35,180 nt of DNA. It comes from Treponema sp. (GTDB lineage Bacteria; Spirochaetota; Spirochaetia; Treponematales; Treponemataceae). Where the stretch lies: contig JAILHD010000161.1 in assembly GCA_024696155.1 (NCBI GenBank), positions 1 to 35,180 of the forward strand, given 5' to 3'. Both the position numbers and the translations under genes were made by a program. The notes beneath the pieces are model-generated. The model was not told the origin of the DNA. It did no database searches and saw nothing but the letters and a program-made list of their open reading frames with translations. Shown in pieces: positions 24,160-32,191 of this stretch. Numbering within the stretch: the first letter of the stretch is position 1; every line of letters begins with the position of its first letter.

Positions 24160-25191
24160 ATGTACACACTTCCACTTACTTACAAAAGCATTTTGAACAA
24201 CAAAGAAACAGAGCATGCCATTGTTGCAATTAAAGATTTTTTCCAGCTTGCTCTTTCTACAGAATTGAATCTTACACGTGTTACTGCCCCTCTTTTTGTA
24301 CCTGCAGGGATCGGTATTAATGATGATTTGAACGGAGTTGAACGTCCTGTTTCTTTCCCTCTTAAGGCCTTGAATGAAAAGAAAATGGAAATCGTTCAGT
24401 CACTTGCAAAATGGAAACGTCTTAAGGTAACTGAACTTGGACTTGAACCTGACTTTGGTATTTACACAGATATGAACGCTTTGCGTCCTGATGAAGACCT
24501 GGATGCAATTCATTCTATTTATGTTGACCAGTGGGACTGGGAAATGGCAATTGATGAAAAGGACAGAACTGTTTTCTTCCTTCATGAAATTGTAAAGAAG
24601 GTTTACCGCTGTATTCAGCGCACAGAATTCTTCCTTTATGACCGCTACCCTGAAATCAAGCCTATTCTTCCAAAAGACATTAAAATTCTTTTTGCTGATG
24701 ATTTGCAGCGTGAATATCCAAAGCTTACTCCAAAAGAGCGCGAAGATATCGTTGCTAAAAAATACGGTGCAGTTTTCATCACTGGTATTGGCGGAAAACT
24801 GGATGACGGCACAATTCACGATGGCCGTGCTCCTGACTATGATGACTGGATTACAGAATGTGGAGATGGTCACCGCGGATTGAACGGTGATATTCTTGTA
24901 TGGAATCCTGTTTTGAATTCAGCATTTGAACTTTCATCAATGGGTATTCGTGTAAGCCCTGAATCTTTGAAGGCTCAGCTTGAAGAACGCGGATGTCCGG
25001 AACGTGCTAGACTTGACTTCCACTCTAGACTTTTAAAGGGAGAACTTACACAGACTTTGGGCGGCGGTATTGGTCAGTCTCGTCTTTGTATGTTCCTTTT
25101 AAGAAAGGCTCACATTGGAGAAACTCAGGTAAGCATCTGGTCTGATGAAATCATTAAAGACTGCGAAAAACGCGGTATAAAGCTTTTGTAA
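24160..25191 (+). CDS. asnA: aspartate-ammonia ligase (asparagine synthetase A)
   Basis: A 343-aa ammonia-dependent asparagine synthetase, a class II aminoacyl-tRNA-synthetase-like enzyme that makes asparagine from aspartate, ATP and ammonium in the cytosol. Diagnostic segments are the N-terminal FVPAGIGINDDLNGVERPVSF, the central DQWDWE and the C-terminal GGGIGQSRLCMFLL. Length matches the family. A GAAGG ribosome binding site follows the apt stop and 12 nt separate the genes. With asnS in the same window it gives the tRNA-independent asparagine route. Confidence 0.97.
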   Translation: MYTLPLTYKSILNNKETEHAIVAIKDFFQLALSTELNLTRVTAPLFVPAGIGINDDLNGVERPVSFPLKALNEKKMEIVQSLAKWKRLKVTELGLEPDFGIYTDMNALRPDEDLDAIHSIYVDQWDWEMAIDEKDRTVFFLHEIVKKVYRCIQRTEFFLYDRYPEIKPILPKDIKILFADDLQREYPKLTPKEREDIVAKKYGAVFITGIGGKLDDGTIHDGRAPDYDDWITECGDGHRGLNGDILVWNPVLNSAFELSSMGIRVSPESLKAQLEERGCPERARLDFHSRLLKGELTQTLGGGIGQSRLCMFLLRKAHIGETQVSIWSDEIIKDCEKRGIKLL

Positions 25192-25195
25192 AGCT

Positions 25196-25210
25196 TTTCG
25201 ATTATCGAAA
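25196..25210. repeat. perfect palindrome TTTCGAT-T-ATCGAAA
   Basis: It fills the short gap between the asnA stop and the GTG start of the next gene. It may hide or space the translation start, or bind a regulator. No Shine-Dalgarno is visible there. Confidence 0.5.
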
Positions 25211-25218
25211 TTACTTTA

Positions 25219-26205
25219 GTGAAAGAAAAAGAATATAAATTTCGTTCTAATGAACTTGAAACTCAGATTCCTCATCTTACAGAAAAAGGAATTACTGAGT
25301 TTTCAATTCATGACGAAAAACTTTCGTGTGATAAAACTTCTCTTTTAAGAATCATGCGTCTGGCAGCAAAAAAAGCGTCAGACGTATATTTTTCTTTTTT
25401 GATCGATGCATCGGCAATAGACCGTGAGATTGTCGGCGCATTGCAGAATCTTTTTTGTTCTATTGATATTCCACTCTGTCCGATTGAAAAAGGCGGAAAG
25501 CTTTTATTTGACAAAAAATTCTTTGCGAATAAAGCAAACCTTTTGAATCAGGCTGGAATTGTTTTTGGATTTCAGCTTGAATATGCAGCGCAAACGGGAG
25601 ACACTCTTAAGGCTTTTATGGAGCGCCTTGATTTTGCGGTGAACCAGTATCCAAATCACATTGATTTTGCACAGACTGAAAATGCAGAGGAAGCCCAGAC
25701 AGCTTCTGTAAGCGGAGTTTTTAGCGCAAAAGATATCCGCTATGCGCGCGATGTAAGTTTTGCCTGCCGAACTTTTTATTCTGCCGGTCGTGCAGTACCC
25801 TGGTTCTTAAACGTGCTTAAGCCATTAAAAATCTACCCTTCCCGCTTTTTTGCAGACTTTGCTGAATGGCAGCGCTGCAACAACTGTGATTTTAAAAGCG
25901 GCTTTTTACCGGAAGAACAAAATCATACAGATATAGAAAAAATGCAGCTGCTTTTTCTTGCAGAAAAATACGAAGAAAAAAATCAGCACGACTTAATTGC
26001 TCTTGTTGACGATATTGTACGCATTAACGGCGCAATTTCCCGACTTGAAAAAGAAGGTGATTCGTGCGAACTTGAACTTTCGTATTCCGCAGATGATTTA
26101 CTAGGCCCAGAAGCCTTTGACTTAAAAGCCTTTGTAGAAAACGTCTGCATGGAACCTGCAAAAATCAAACTTAAAATAGAAAACGGCGAACTTAAATGCT
26201 TATAA
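25219..26205 (+). CDS. radical-SAM-barrel-like protein lacking the Fe-S cysteines
   Basis: A 328-aa protein starting at GTG; no ATG is available before the region that looks conserved, and only 27 nt lie between asnA and this gene. The sequence resembles the post-cluster part of B12-binding-type radical SAM proteins: FRSNELETQI, then GITEFSIHDEKL (usually D-E-x-F), then AGIVFGFQLEYAAQTGDTL (usually GFDLIYGLPGDT), then YPNHIDF. The CxxxCxxC motif that should precede it is absent and nothing upstream could encode it. A C-terminal part (about 240-328) is not recognised; one Cys-x2-Cys pair occurs near 222-225. I infer a truncated, catalytically altered descendant. Its role is unknown; it overlaps the pseudouridine synthase start by 10 nt. 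Confidence 0.6.
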   Translation: MKEKEYKFRSNELETQIPHLTEKGITEFSIHDEKLSCDKTSLLRIMRLAAKKASDVYFSFLIDASAIDREIVGALQNLFCSIDIPLCPIEKGGKLLFDKKFFANKANLLNQAGIVFGFQLEYAAQTGDTLKAFMERLDFAVNQYPNHIDFAQTENAEEAQTASVSGVFSAKDIRYARDVSFACRTFYSAGRAVPWFLNVLKPLKIYPSRFFADFAEWQRCNNCDFKSGFLPEEQNHTDIEKMQLLFLAEKYEEKNQHDLIALVDDIVRINGAISRLEKEGDSCELELSYSADDLLGPEAFDLKAFVENVCMEPAKIKLKIENGELKCL

Positions 26206-27194
26206 AGATTCGAGTAAATAAAAACTGCCGTCTTGATGAATTACTGCGGGAAGAACTACCTGCAAGAGTAACAGGAGAATTGACTTCTGCAAGCGCAAGT
26301 ACCATCACCCCCGCAATTTCAAACTCCAAAATCCGCCGTCTTATTTTAGCAGGCAGTGTCAGTGTAAACGGACGCAAATGCCGCCGCCCAGCCTTTGAGC
26401 TTCGCGGGCATTCAGACGTAACCGTAAACTTTGAAGCAGAAAAATTCTTCTACGAAAAACAGCCAGACGACATCGATTTTGTAATGAATGACCGCGATGT
26501 TTTATACGAAGATGAAAACCTTATTTTTGTAAATAAACCAGCCTTTCTTCCTGTTGAACAGACAATCACCGGAAACAGAAAAAACCTTCACGATGCGGTA
26601 GTAGATTTCTTATGGAAGCGTAATCTTGAACTCAGAAATCCGCCATACGTTGGCATAATGCACCGCCTTGACCGTGAAACTTCGGGAGTAATTCTTTTTA
26701 CAAAAACCCGCACTGTAAACAAAGCTGTTCACGACATGTTTGAAAGCCACAATTTTACAAAAATTTACAAGGCTGTTGTAATACCAGGCAACAAAGCTCG
26801 TGCGCAGGCAGAAGGCCTTCTAACTAAAGGAAAAGCTTTTACCATAGAAAACTATCTTGGCCGAGTCTCATCAAAATCTCAGGCTGGAAAATGGGGAGCT
26901 GTACCGCAGAAACAAGGTGGACTATATGCAAAAACAACTTTCCGCATCTGTAGTGAAGTAACTGTAGAAGGTAAAAACGGATATTTAGTTGAATGTGAAC
27001 TTTTTACAGGCCGTACCCACCAGATTCGCGTGCATCTTAGCGGGGCAGGTCTTCCACTACTTGGCGATGAACTTTACGGTGGAGTACCCGCAAAACGCAT
27101 ATACCTTCACGCAGAGAGGCTTGCATGCGCCTTCCCCGAAGGAGAACTTAATTTTGACGTTAGTTCTCCCTGCAATTTTGGAAAATCACTTTAA
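26196..27194 (+). CDS. RluA-family pseudouridine synthase
   Basis: A 332-aa RNA pseudouridine synthase of the RluA group. An N-terminal S4-like RNA-binding domain (about 10-85, with KIRRLILAGSVSVNG) precedes the catalytic domain, which contains GIMHRLDRETSG with the catalytic Asp159 and later ECELFTGRTHQIRVHL, both diagnostic. It converts uridine to pseudouridine in rRNA or tRNA; which site cannot be told. The start overlaps the previous gene by 10 nt, implying coupled translation. The stop overlaps the convergent gene by 4 nt. Confidence 0.93.
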   Translation: MLIKIRVNKNCRLDELLREELPARVTGELTSASASTITPAISNSKIRRLILAGSVSVNGRKCRRPAFELRGHSDVTVNFEAEKFFYEKQPDDIDFVMNDRDVLYEDENLIFVNKPAFLPVEQTITGNRKNLHDAVVDFLWKRNLELRNPPYVGIMHRLDRETSGVILFTKTRTVNKAVHDMFESHNFTKIYKAVVIPGNKARAQAEGLLTKGKAFTIENYLGRVSSKSQAGKWGAVPQKQGGLYAKTTFRICSEVTVEGKNGYLVECELFTGRTHQIRVHLSGAGLPLLGDELYGGVPAKRIYLHAERLACAFPEGELNFDVSSPCNFGKSL

Positions 27195-29029
27195 CGGGCA
27201 GAGCATCGGGAAAAGAAGTAAATCGAAGCAAACAGAAGCACTGCTGCATAAATAATAAAGCCAATCATTACTGCAGACACAGACGGCGCAATTCCTACAA
27301 TTACATAATTTACAAGCTTAAAAATATACAAAAGCCATTTATTAATAAAGTGGCAGAAAATTATGATAAACGGAAAGCCGAATATCCACGTCATCTTAAA
27401 ATACTGATTTGGCTTTGTTCTGTAATTCCATGCAACAGACGCGTAACAAACCAGAATAATTACAATCCAGAACGGATAGAACAGGCGGTTCAAAAGTGCC
27501 TCACAGTAAACTTCAGATGAGTATCCGTAAAGGCTTGCTTTTTTTACAAGATTGTAAAGGTTTCCAAAAGGAATACGTTCAGGTTCGTTTGCCTGGGTTT
27601 CAAGCATTGTAAAATCAGCATAGTTCATAGGAAGAAGAATATATTCAGGCAAGTGCGCAACCTCTCCAGATTCGTAAACATAGAGTGGCTCAGTTCTAAT
27701 GCTCGGGTCATCACGACCTACGGAATTAAGCATAATATATGGAATAATCGTAACTTTTGGATTAATTCCCAAGAGTTCCTTTGTTTTTTCATTGATTGCA
27801 CTGATAGAAACAGGAAGCACCTTTGCATAAGGAACTGTCATAGTTCTAAACAGGCTTCCGTTTGCAGAAAGTGTTTGAATTGTAAGGTCGCGCAAATACT
27901 GAACAGTACGACCTGTTTCCTTAATAGAAGTCATACCGCGGAAATAAATAATATCTTTTGAACCATCGGTGTATGTATACGAAAAGCATACGTCATTCAA
28001 ATCTTCAAAACTTTCCAGCTGGAATACTTCATCATCAAAGAAGCATCGCTCTCCAATACGCTTAGACGCAACATCAAGATAAAAAACTACATCAGGATCT
28101 GTTGCATAATCTCTGGAAGACAGATACAAATCACGGAAAATATAATAAGCCGTCAAATCATCATTTTTTACAAGAGCAAGATAGCCTTCGTATTTTGCAT
28201 CATAGAACTGCTGGTCGGCATTTTTTGCAAGATTATGCTCTGTTGTAATATTATTCCATGCACGTGTAGCAAGTTCCTTAAGATTATCAACATTTGGATC
28301 TTTTGGACTGGAAAGTTTTATACCCTGCTGAGCATAATAATGGGCATTAATCCATTCACCGCGCTCAAAGCACGATTTTGCGTTCATAAAACACTTGTAA
28401 GCGTCAGAAACCTTTTTGGCATCAAATTGTACCTTACTAAAATTATCGTGAGTTTCTTTGCTGGAACGATAGATTTCAAAACGGATGTTCGAGGTATTTT
28501 CGCGGTTTATTTCTACATCAGAACGGTCTTTTAATTCCGCAGCCTCTCTTGAATCTGGATTCAATACCAAAGCGGCATCGGCATATGCATAACTCTTTTT
28601 ATAAACGCCTTGAGCAAAAAAAGTTTCTCCGGCCTTAATATATTGAGCCACAAGACGCGGATGATTAATAATATTACGCTTTCCGCGCTTAATAAGGTTT
28701 CCAAAAACTTCTGTAGTCATTGTAAGCACAAAAGCACAGGCACATGCATAGATTATGATAATCTTAAATCTTGCAAGCATTGCAGAAGAAAATCGGCTTA
28801 CGCTGCCTTCGCAATTATTTCCAAAGAAAACAGAAAAACTCACCAGAAAGCCAGCAAATACAACAGATGGCAGATAGCGCAAAAAGTAGCCGATTCCAAC
28901 AAGAAACTTATATTTTACAGAATCTGCTGCAGGAACGGCAGAAGGAATGCTTCCTGCAAATCCCATTACAAGGCTCAGAATAAGTGCAAAACCTAAAAAG
29001 AAAGATAATGTTCCAATAATTTTCTTCAT
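27191..29029 (-). CDS. large membrane protein, LptF/LptG-like topology, unknown function
   Basis: I do not recognise a named family. The 612-aa product has three N-terminal membrane helices (about 4-26, 50-70, 88-106), a large soluble region (about 112-515) and three C-terminal helices (about 517-535, 548-568, 578-605). The soluble region begins with helical TPR-like repeats (YKKSYAYADAALVLNPDS and FERGEWINAHYYAQQGIKL) and continues into a beta-rich part. A 3+3 helix layout around a periplasmic domain is that of LptF/LptG lipid-export permeases, and the upstream partner gene has the same layout, but no signature motif supports homology. The ATG directly follows the partner's TAA. GGGG upstream acts as ribosome binding site. 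Confidence 0.7.
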   Translation of the reverse strand: MKKIIGTLSFFLGFALILSLVMGFAGSIPSAVPAADSVKYKFLVGIGYFLRYLPSVVFAGFLVSFSVFFGNNCEGSVSRFSSAMLARFKIIIIYACACAFVLTMTTEVFGNLIKRGKRNIINHPRLVAQYIKAGETFFAQGVYKKSYAYADAALVLNPDSREAAELKDRSDVEINRENTSNIRFEIYRSSKETHDNFSKVQFDAKKVSDAYKCFMNAKSCFERGEWINAHYYAQQGIKLSSPKDPNVDNLKELATRAWNNITTEHNLAKNADQQFYDAKYEGYLALVKNDDLTAYYIFRDLYLSSRDYATDPDVVFYLDVASKRIGERCFFDDEVFQLESFEDLNDVCFSYTYTDGSKDIIYFRGMTSIKETGRTVQYLRDLTIQTLSANGSLFRTMTVPYAKVLPVSISAINEKTKELLGINPKVTIIPYIMLNSVGRDDPSIRTEPLYVYESGEVAHLPEYILLPMNYADFTMLETQANEPERIPFGNLYNLVKKASLYGYSSEVYCEALLNRLFYPFWIVIILVCYASVAWNYRTKPNQYFKMTWIFGFPFIIIFCHFINKWLLYIFKLVNYVIVGIAPSVSAVMIGFIIYAAVLLFASIYFFSRCSAR

Positions 29030-30007
29030 TTAGTCACCCCTTCTTTTTGATTCGCTCTTTTTAACAATCAGATTTAAGAAACCCATTCCGATTAAAATAA
29101 ATGCCGTAATAAAATTTAAAACCACAAGGAAAGAATGTTCTATAAATCTGTTAATAAAACTAAAAAATCCTACTTTATAAATCTGCTCTCTTACGGCATC
29201 AAAAGCACTAGAAAAATAAATTGAATTAAAAATCAAAATTACAAGCACAGTAAAAATGATGGAACAGACATTTAAAAGATTCCAGTCAAACAAAGAAGAA
29301 ACTCCATACACTCCAAAAATTGCCAGCGCAAGACTCAAAAAACATAAATAGGCAATAAAACCTTTATTCAAAGAATCTTCTCCATATTTTACAAGGCTTT
29401 TAAGAGTTATTAAGTTTGGAATAGAAGAATCTACAAATGTACTTTTAATAATCACATCTTTATAAGGTTTTCCTGCAGACAAAAGTTCAAAATCTTCATC
29501 AGAAAAAACAACTTTATAAGTTGCCTCCTCATCAGCTTCTGTGTCAAACTCAATAACGCGGGTAACACGGTCAAAATTATAATCTTCTACAAGATAATAA
29601 ATCTTGCCATCTACAGTTCTAAAATAGCCGCCTGTAAGCCCCTGAGGAGCCTCTACAGCTCCACCTTTGGAAAAATAATACTGCTCCACAAAATTCTTTA
29701 ATTTAACCGTCATAGGAAAAACAATCAGCCAGGTAAAAGCAAAAATGATGATGTAAGCAATTATCTGAAGAGTTCCCGAAGTATGTCTTGCGCGGTAATA
29801 ACACAAAATAGGACAGATTAAAAAAGCATAGCAGGAATTAACATAGAAGAAGGACTTAATCAAATCTGTAGTTTTAAATAATTCCAGTGGTCGCCCAGCT
29901 GTAAAATTAATTACATTCATATAAAGAGAATATACAAGGCTTCCGAGTGCGGTTCCCACAATAAGAAGAACAAAATACATAAAAATAAAACATAATGCTT
30001 TTTTCAT
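29030..30007 (-). CDS. membrane protein, LptF/LptG-like topology, unknown function
   Basis: A 325-aa protein starting at the ATG at 30007, which follows AGGAAAG at good spacing and puts the first helix at residues 3-25; the longer frame to 30037 has no ribosome binding site. Three N-terminal helices (about 3-25, 52-70, 81-100), a soluble domain (about 101-213) with beta-strand character, and three C-terminal helices (about 217-236, 242-262, 285-313) mirror the downstream partner. It is the first gene of a two-gene minus-strand operon. Function is not recognised. Confidence 0.68.
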   Translation of the reverse strand: MKKALCFIFMYFVLLIVGTALGSLVYSLYMNVINFTAGRPLELFKTTDLIKSFFYVNSCYAFLICPILCYYRARHTSGTLQIIAYIIIFAFTWLIVFPMTVKLKNFVEQYYFSKGGAVEAPQGLTGGYFRTVDGKIYYLVEDYNFDRVTRVIEFDTEADEEATYKVVFSDEDFELLSAGKPYKDVIIKSTFVDSSIPNLITLKSLVKYGEDSLNKGFIAYLCFLSLALAIFGVYGVSSLFDWNLLNVCSIIFTVLVILIFNSIYFSSAFDAVREQIYKVGFFSFINRFIEHSFLVVLNFITAFILIGMGFLNLIVKKSESKRRGD

Positions 30008-30101
30008 TACAGTCTTTCCTATCGTAATTATCGGCATAATGGTCTGGAATAATTAATGAGCAGACAATAAACAAAAAGGATTACTAAAAAAAAATAAAAG
30101 T

Positions 30102-30131
30102 TTGACAGATGACAGAATTGTCAGATATAAT
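30102..30131 (+). promoter_or_regulatory. near-consensus sigma70 promoter with a palindrome in its spacer
   Basis: TTGACA (30102-30107), 18-nt spacer, TATAAT (30126-30131), both perfect hexamers. The spacer contains TGACA-GAAT-TGTCA (30110-30123), a candidate operator. It drives the STAS gene at 30167. Confidence 0.75.
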
Positions 30132-30166
30132 TAAATGTAATTAAGAGAAAAGGAAAAAATACACTT

Positions 30167-30721
30167 ATGGATAGCAATAATTCAATTATTCCTGGATTTG
30201 ATAATGAAAAGGACGACAGCCTTTCAATCGCTCTCAAAAAAGCTGAAGGTGTAAATCGTGGTATTTTCATCTATCTTAACGGTTACATTGATACTTACAA
30301 TTCTAGTTTTTTCCAAAAACAGATTACAAAGGTTATTGAAGCTGGTTATATCAACCTGATATTTAACTGCTCTGCCTTGAACTACGTTTCTTCTACTGGA
30401 ATTGGATCATTTACCGTATTCTTAAAAATCGTAAAACCAAAGGACGGAGACGTTGTACTTTTGGAAATTCAGCCAAAAGTATACGAAGTATTCCAGCTTC
30501 TTGGATTCTCTCAGTTCTTTAATATCAAATCTTCTGCAGAAGAAGCTCTTGCTTACTTTACTGCAGGCGGAAGTTCTGCTCCAAGCACAACATTCCCGTT
30601 GATTATTTCCTGCCCGGTTTGCAACAAAAAACTCCGTGCAACAAAAGCTGGACGTTTCCGATGTTCTGGCTGCCGTTCAATTCTTGCAATAAATGATGCA
30701 GGAGAAGTTACATTAGGCTAA
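30167..30721 (+). CDS. STAS domain anti-sigma-factor-antagonist-like protein with C-terminal zinc ribbon
   Basis: A 184-aa protein. Residues about 15-130 form a STAS domain (FIYLNGYIDTYNSSFFQ, then LIFNCSALNYVSSTGIGSF) with Ser75-Ser76 at the position usually phosphorylated in anti-sigma-factor antagonists. The C-terminus holds a zinc ribbon with Cys149-x2-Cys152 and Cys166-x2-Cys169. STAS plus zinc ribbon is, from memory, seen in spirochaetes and its partner is unknown; no kinase or phosphatase gene lies next to it. It is monocistronic, with a near-consensus promoter upstream and a terminator downstream. Confidence 0.85.
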   Translation: MDSNNSIIPGFDNEKDDSLSIALKKAEGVNRGIFIYLNGYIDTYNSSFFQKQITKVIEAGYINLIFNCSALNYVSSTGIGSFTVFLKIVKPKDGDVVLLEIQPKVYEVFQLLGFSQFFNIKSSAEEALAYFTAGGSSAPSTTFPLIISCPVCNKKLRATKAGRFRCSGCRSILAINDAGEVTLG

Positions 30722-30737
30722 AAAGCTAAAAGCTTAT

Positions 30738-30771
30738 AAAAGCGCCTTTCTTTGCGGAAGGCGCTTTTTTT
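30738..30771 (+). terminator. intrinsic terminator after the STAS gene
   Basis: AAGCGCCTT (30740-30748) pairs with AAGGCGCTT (30758-30766), with seven Ts at 30765-30771. Its T tract overlaps the first DnaA box. Confidence 0.92.
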
Positions 30772-31074
30772 ATCCACAATTCATTCCACTATAATTTTGA
30801 TAAAATGTGGATAACTTGTGGAAAACTTATCAAATTGTTTCACATGTTATATTTGTGAAACAAAAAGCACCGTTGGTTTATGCTATAAACTCCTACACAA
30901 CTTTACTTATAAACAACTCTATTTCTTTATATTTTCGTAACTTACAAACTTTTTAACACTATTCGCAAAAAAATAATACAATTTTATATAAATTCACTTG
31001 ACATGATTTTTATTCACAATCGTAAATTCAAAATGTGGATAAGTTGTGGATAACGGGTGAATAATTGTTGATAA
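30770..31074. other. DnaA box cluster, candidate oriC or DnaA-titration locus
   Basis: The gene-free stretch 30722-31138 contains four perfect DnaA boxes (TTATCCACA, either strand): 30770-30778 plus, and 30806-30814, 31034-31042 and 31045-31053 minus. One-mismatch boxes are at 30817-30825 (TGTGGAAAA), 31010-31018 (TTATTCACA) and 31066-31074 (TGTTGATAA), and a weak GGTGAATAA is at 31056-31064. The right-hand boxes start at 31034, 31045, 31056 and 31066, close to one helical turn apart. Between the two groups (about 30890-31005) the DNA is nearly pure A/T. This is the layout of a bacterial origin; no dnaA or dnaN gene is in the window, so a DnaA-controlled promoter or titration site is the alternative. 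Confidence 0.68.
30835..30863. repeat. inverted repeat TTGTTTCACA/TGTGAAACAA
   Basis: Ten-base perfect arms separated by 9 nt, inside the DnaA-box region. It has the size of a dimeric-regulator site (CRP-like half TGTGA) or an origin-associated hairpin. Confidence 0.6.
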
Positions 31075-31103
31075 CCTGTGAAATTCTTTGCAAATTCAAG
31101 TAT

Positions 31104-31132
31104 TTGTTTTTTTGTCAATTCTTTTATATAAT
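31104..31132 (+). promoter_or_regulatory. promoter of the polyprenyl synthetase operon, probably leaderless
   Basis: TTGTTT (31104-31109), 17 nt, perfect TATAAT (31127-31132). Only 6 nt lie between the -10 and the ATG at 31139, and there is no Shine-Dalgarno, so transcription would begin at or next to the start codon. Confidence 0.6.
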
Positions 31133-31138
31133 TCTGCT

Positions 31139-32191
31139 ATGAATAATGAAATTTTAAATAGGCTTACAAAAATAGAGGAAGCACTGAACCATTCACTTTC
31201 AATGGCCGTTTCTAAAAAATGGCAGGACGATTCGTTTGGTCACCTCTCAGATGCCATTACAAAGAACTTCATACAGAACTTAATCACTCCAAATAAAAAC
31301 CTTATTGATCTGGGCGGAAAACGCTGGCGTCCTCTTCTTTTAATTTTATGCTACGAATTACAGCATAAAGTAAATGCTGCAACAGCCCTTTCAGAAGCTG
31401 CAGCCTACTCTCTTACACCGCTTGTAGAGTTTGTTCACACTGCAAGTCTTATTCACGATGATATAGAAGACTCTGCAGACCTTCGACGAGGCAAACCTGC
31501 CGCACACATTACATACGGTCTTGATACAGCACTTAATGCAGCCAGCTGGCTTTATTTTGAGGCCCCAGTATGCATTAACTCTAATGCAGAAATTCCTCCA
31601 GAACGTCAGCTTACTCTTTATCAGATTTACACACAGGAACTGCGCCGCCTTCATCTTGGTCAGGCTATGGACATTTTCTGGCACAGAACACCAGGTCTAT
31701 TCCCTACTAAAGATGAATACCAGGGCATGGTACGCTGTAAAACAGGAACCCTTGCTTCTATGGCAGCAAAAATCGGTTATATTGCCGGGGGCGCAAGCAT
31801 AGAAGATGCAGATAAGGCTGGAGAAACCGCAGCCAATATTGGAATGGGCTTTCAGGTAATTGATGATGTAATTAACCTTACAACAGGAAACCCTGGAAAA
31901 AAACGAGGAGATGACATTGTAGAAGGTAAAAAGAGCCTTCCAGTCCTTATTCATGTAGAAAAAAATCCATCAGACGCTTCTAAAATCGCAGGTCTTATGG
32001 AAAAAGCTGCCGCAGAAGGAATTGATTCCCCTGCCGTTGAAGAATGCATTCACCTCTTAGAATCAAGCGGATGCATTAAACAGGCTGCAAAATTTGGTAA
32101 AAAACTTATTACAGATAATGTTGGCTTCTTCAAATCAGATTTAGTTTCTGACCTGTTTACATCAATGATTCCAAAGGAATTCAGAGCATGA
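31139..32191 (+). CDS. polyprenyl synthetase (isoprenyl diphosphate synthase)
   Basis: A 350-aa trans-prenyltransferase that condenses isopentenyl diphosphate onto an allylic diphosphate. Present are GGKRWRP (about residues 61-67), the first Asp-rich motif HDDIED with RRGKP, and the second Asp-rich region QVIDDVIN with KRGDDIVEGKKSLP. The second motif ends in Asn where DDxxD enzymes have Asp; from memory this is found in GGPP-synthase-like members. I start at ATG 31139; the frame reaches back to a TTG at 31088, but that would overlap the promoter. Product chain length cannot be told. The stop overlaps the TPR gene start (ATGA). Confidence 0.88.
   Translation: MNNEILNRLTKIEEALNHSLSMAVSKKWQDDSFGHLSDAITKNFIQNLITPNKNLIDLGGKRWRPLLLILCYELQHKVNAATALSEAAAYSLTPLVEFVHTASLIHDDIEDSADLRRGKPAAHITYGLDTALNAASWLYFEAPVCINSNAEIPPERQLTLYQIYTQELRRLHLGQAMDIFWHRTPGLFPTKDEYQGMVRCKTGTLASMAAKIGYIAGGASIEDADKAGETAANIGMGFQVIDDVINLTTGNPGKKRGDDIVEGKKSLPVLIHVEKNPSDASKIAGLMEKAAAEGIDSPAVEECIHLLESSGCIKQAAKFGKKLITDNVGFFKSDLVSDLFTSMIPKEFRA

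Noticed and set aside
30008..30037. Earlier ATG for the 325-aa membrane protein
   Set aside because: No ribosome binding site there, whereas AGGAAAG precedes the ATG at 30007.
31088..31138. TTG start giving a longer polyprenyl synthetase
   Set aside because: The extra 17 residues would overlap the -35 and -10 boxes, are atypical for the family, and TTG lacks a Shine-Dalgarno.
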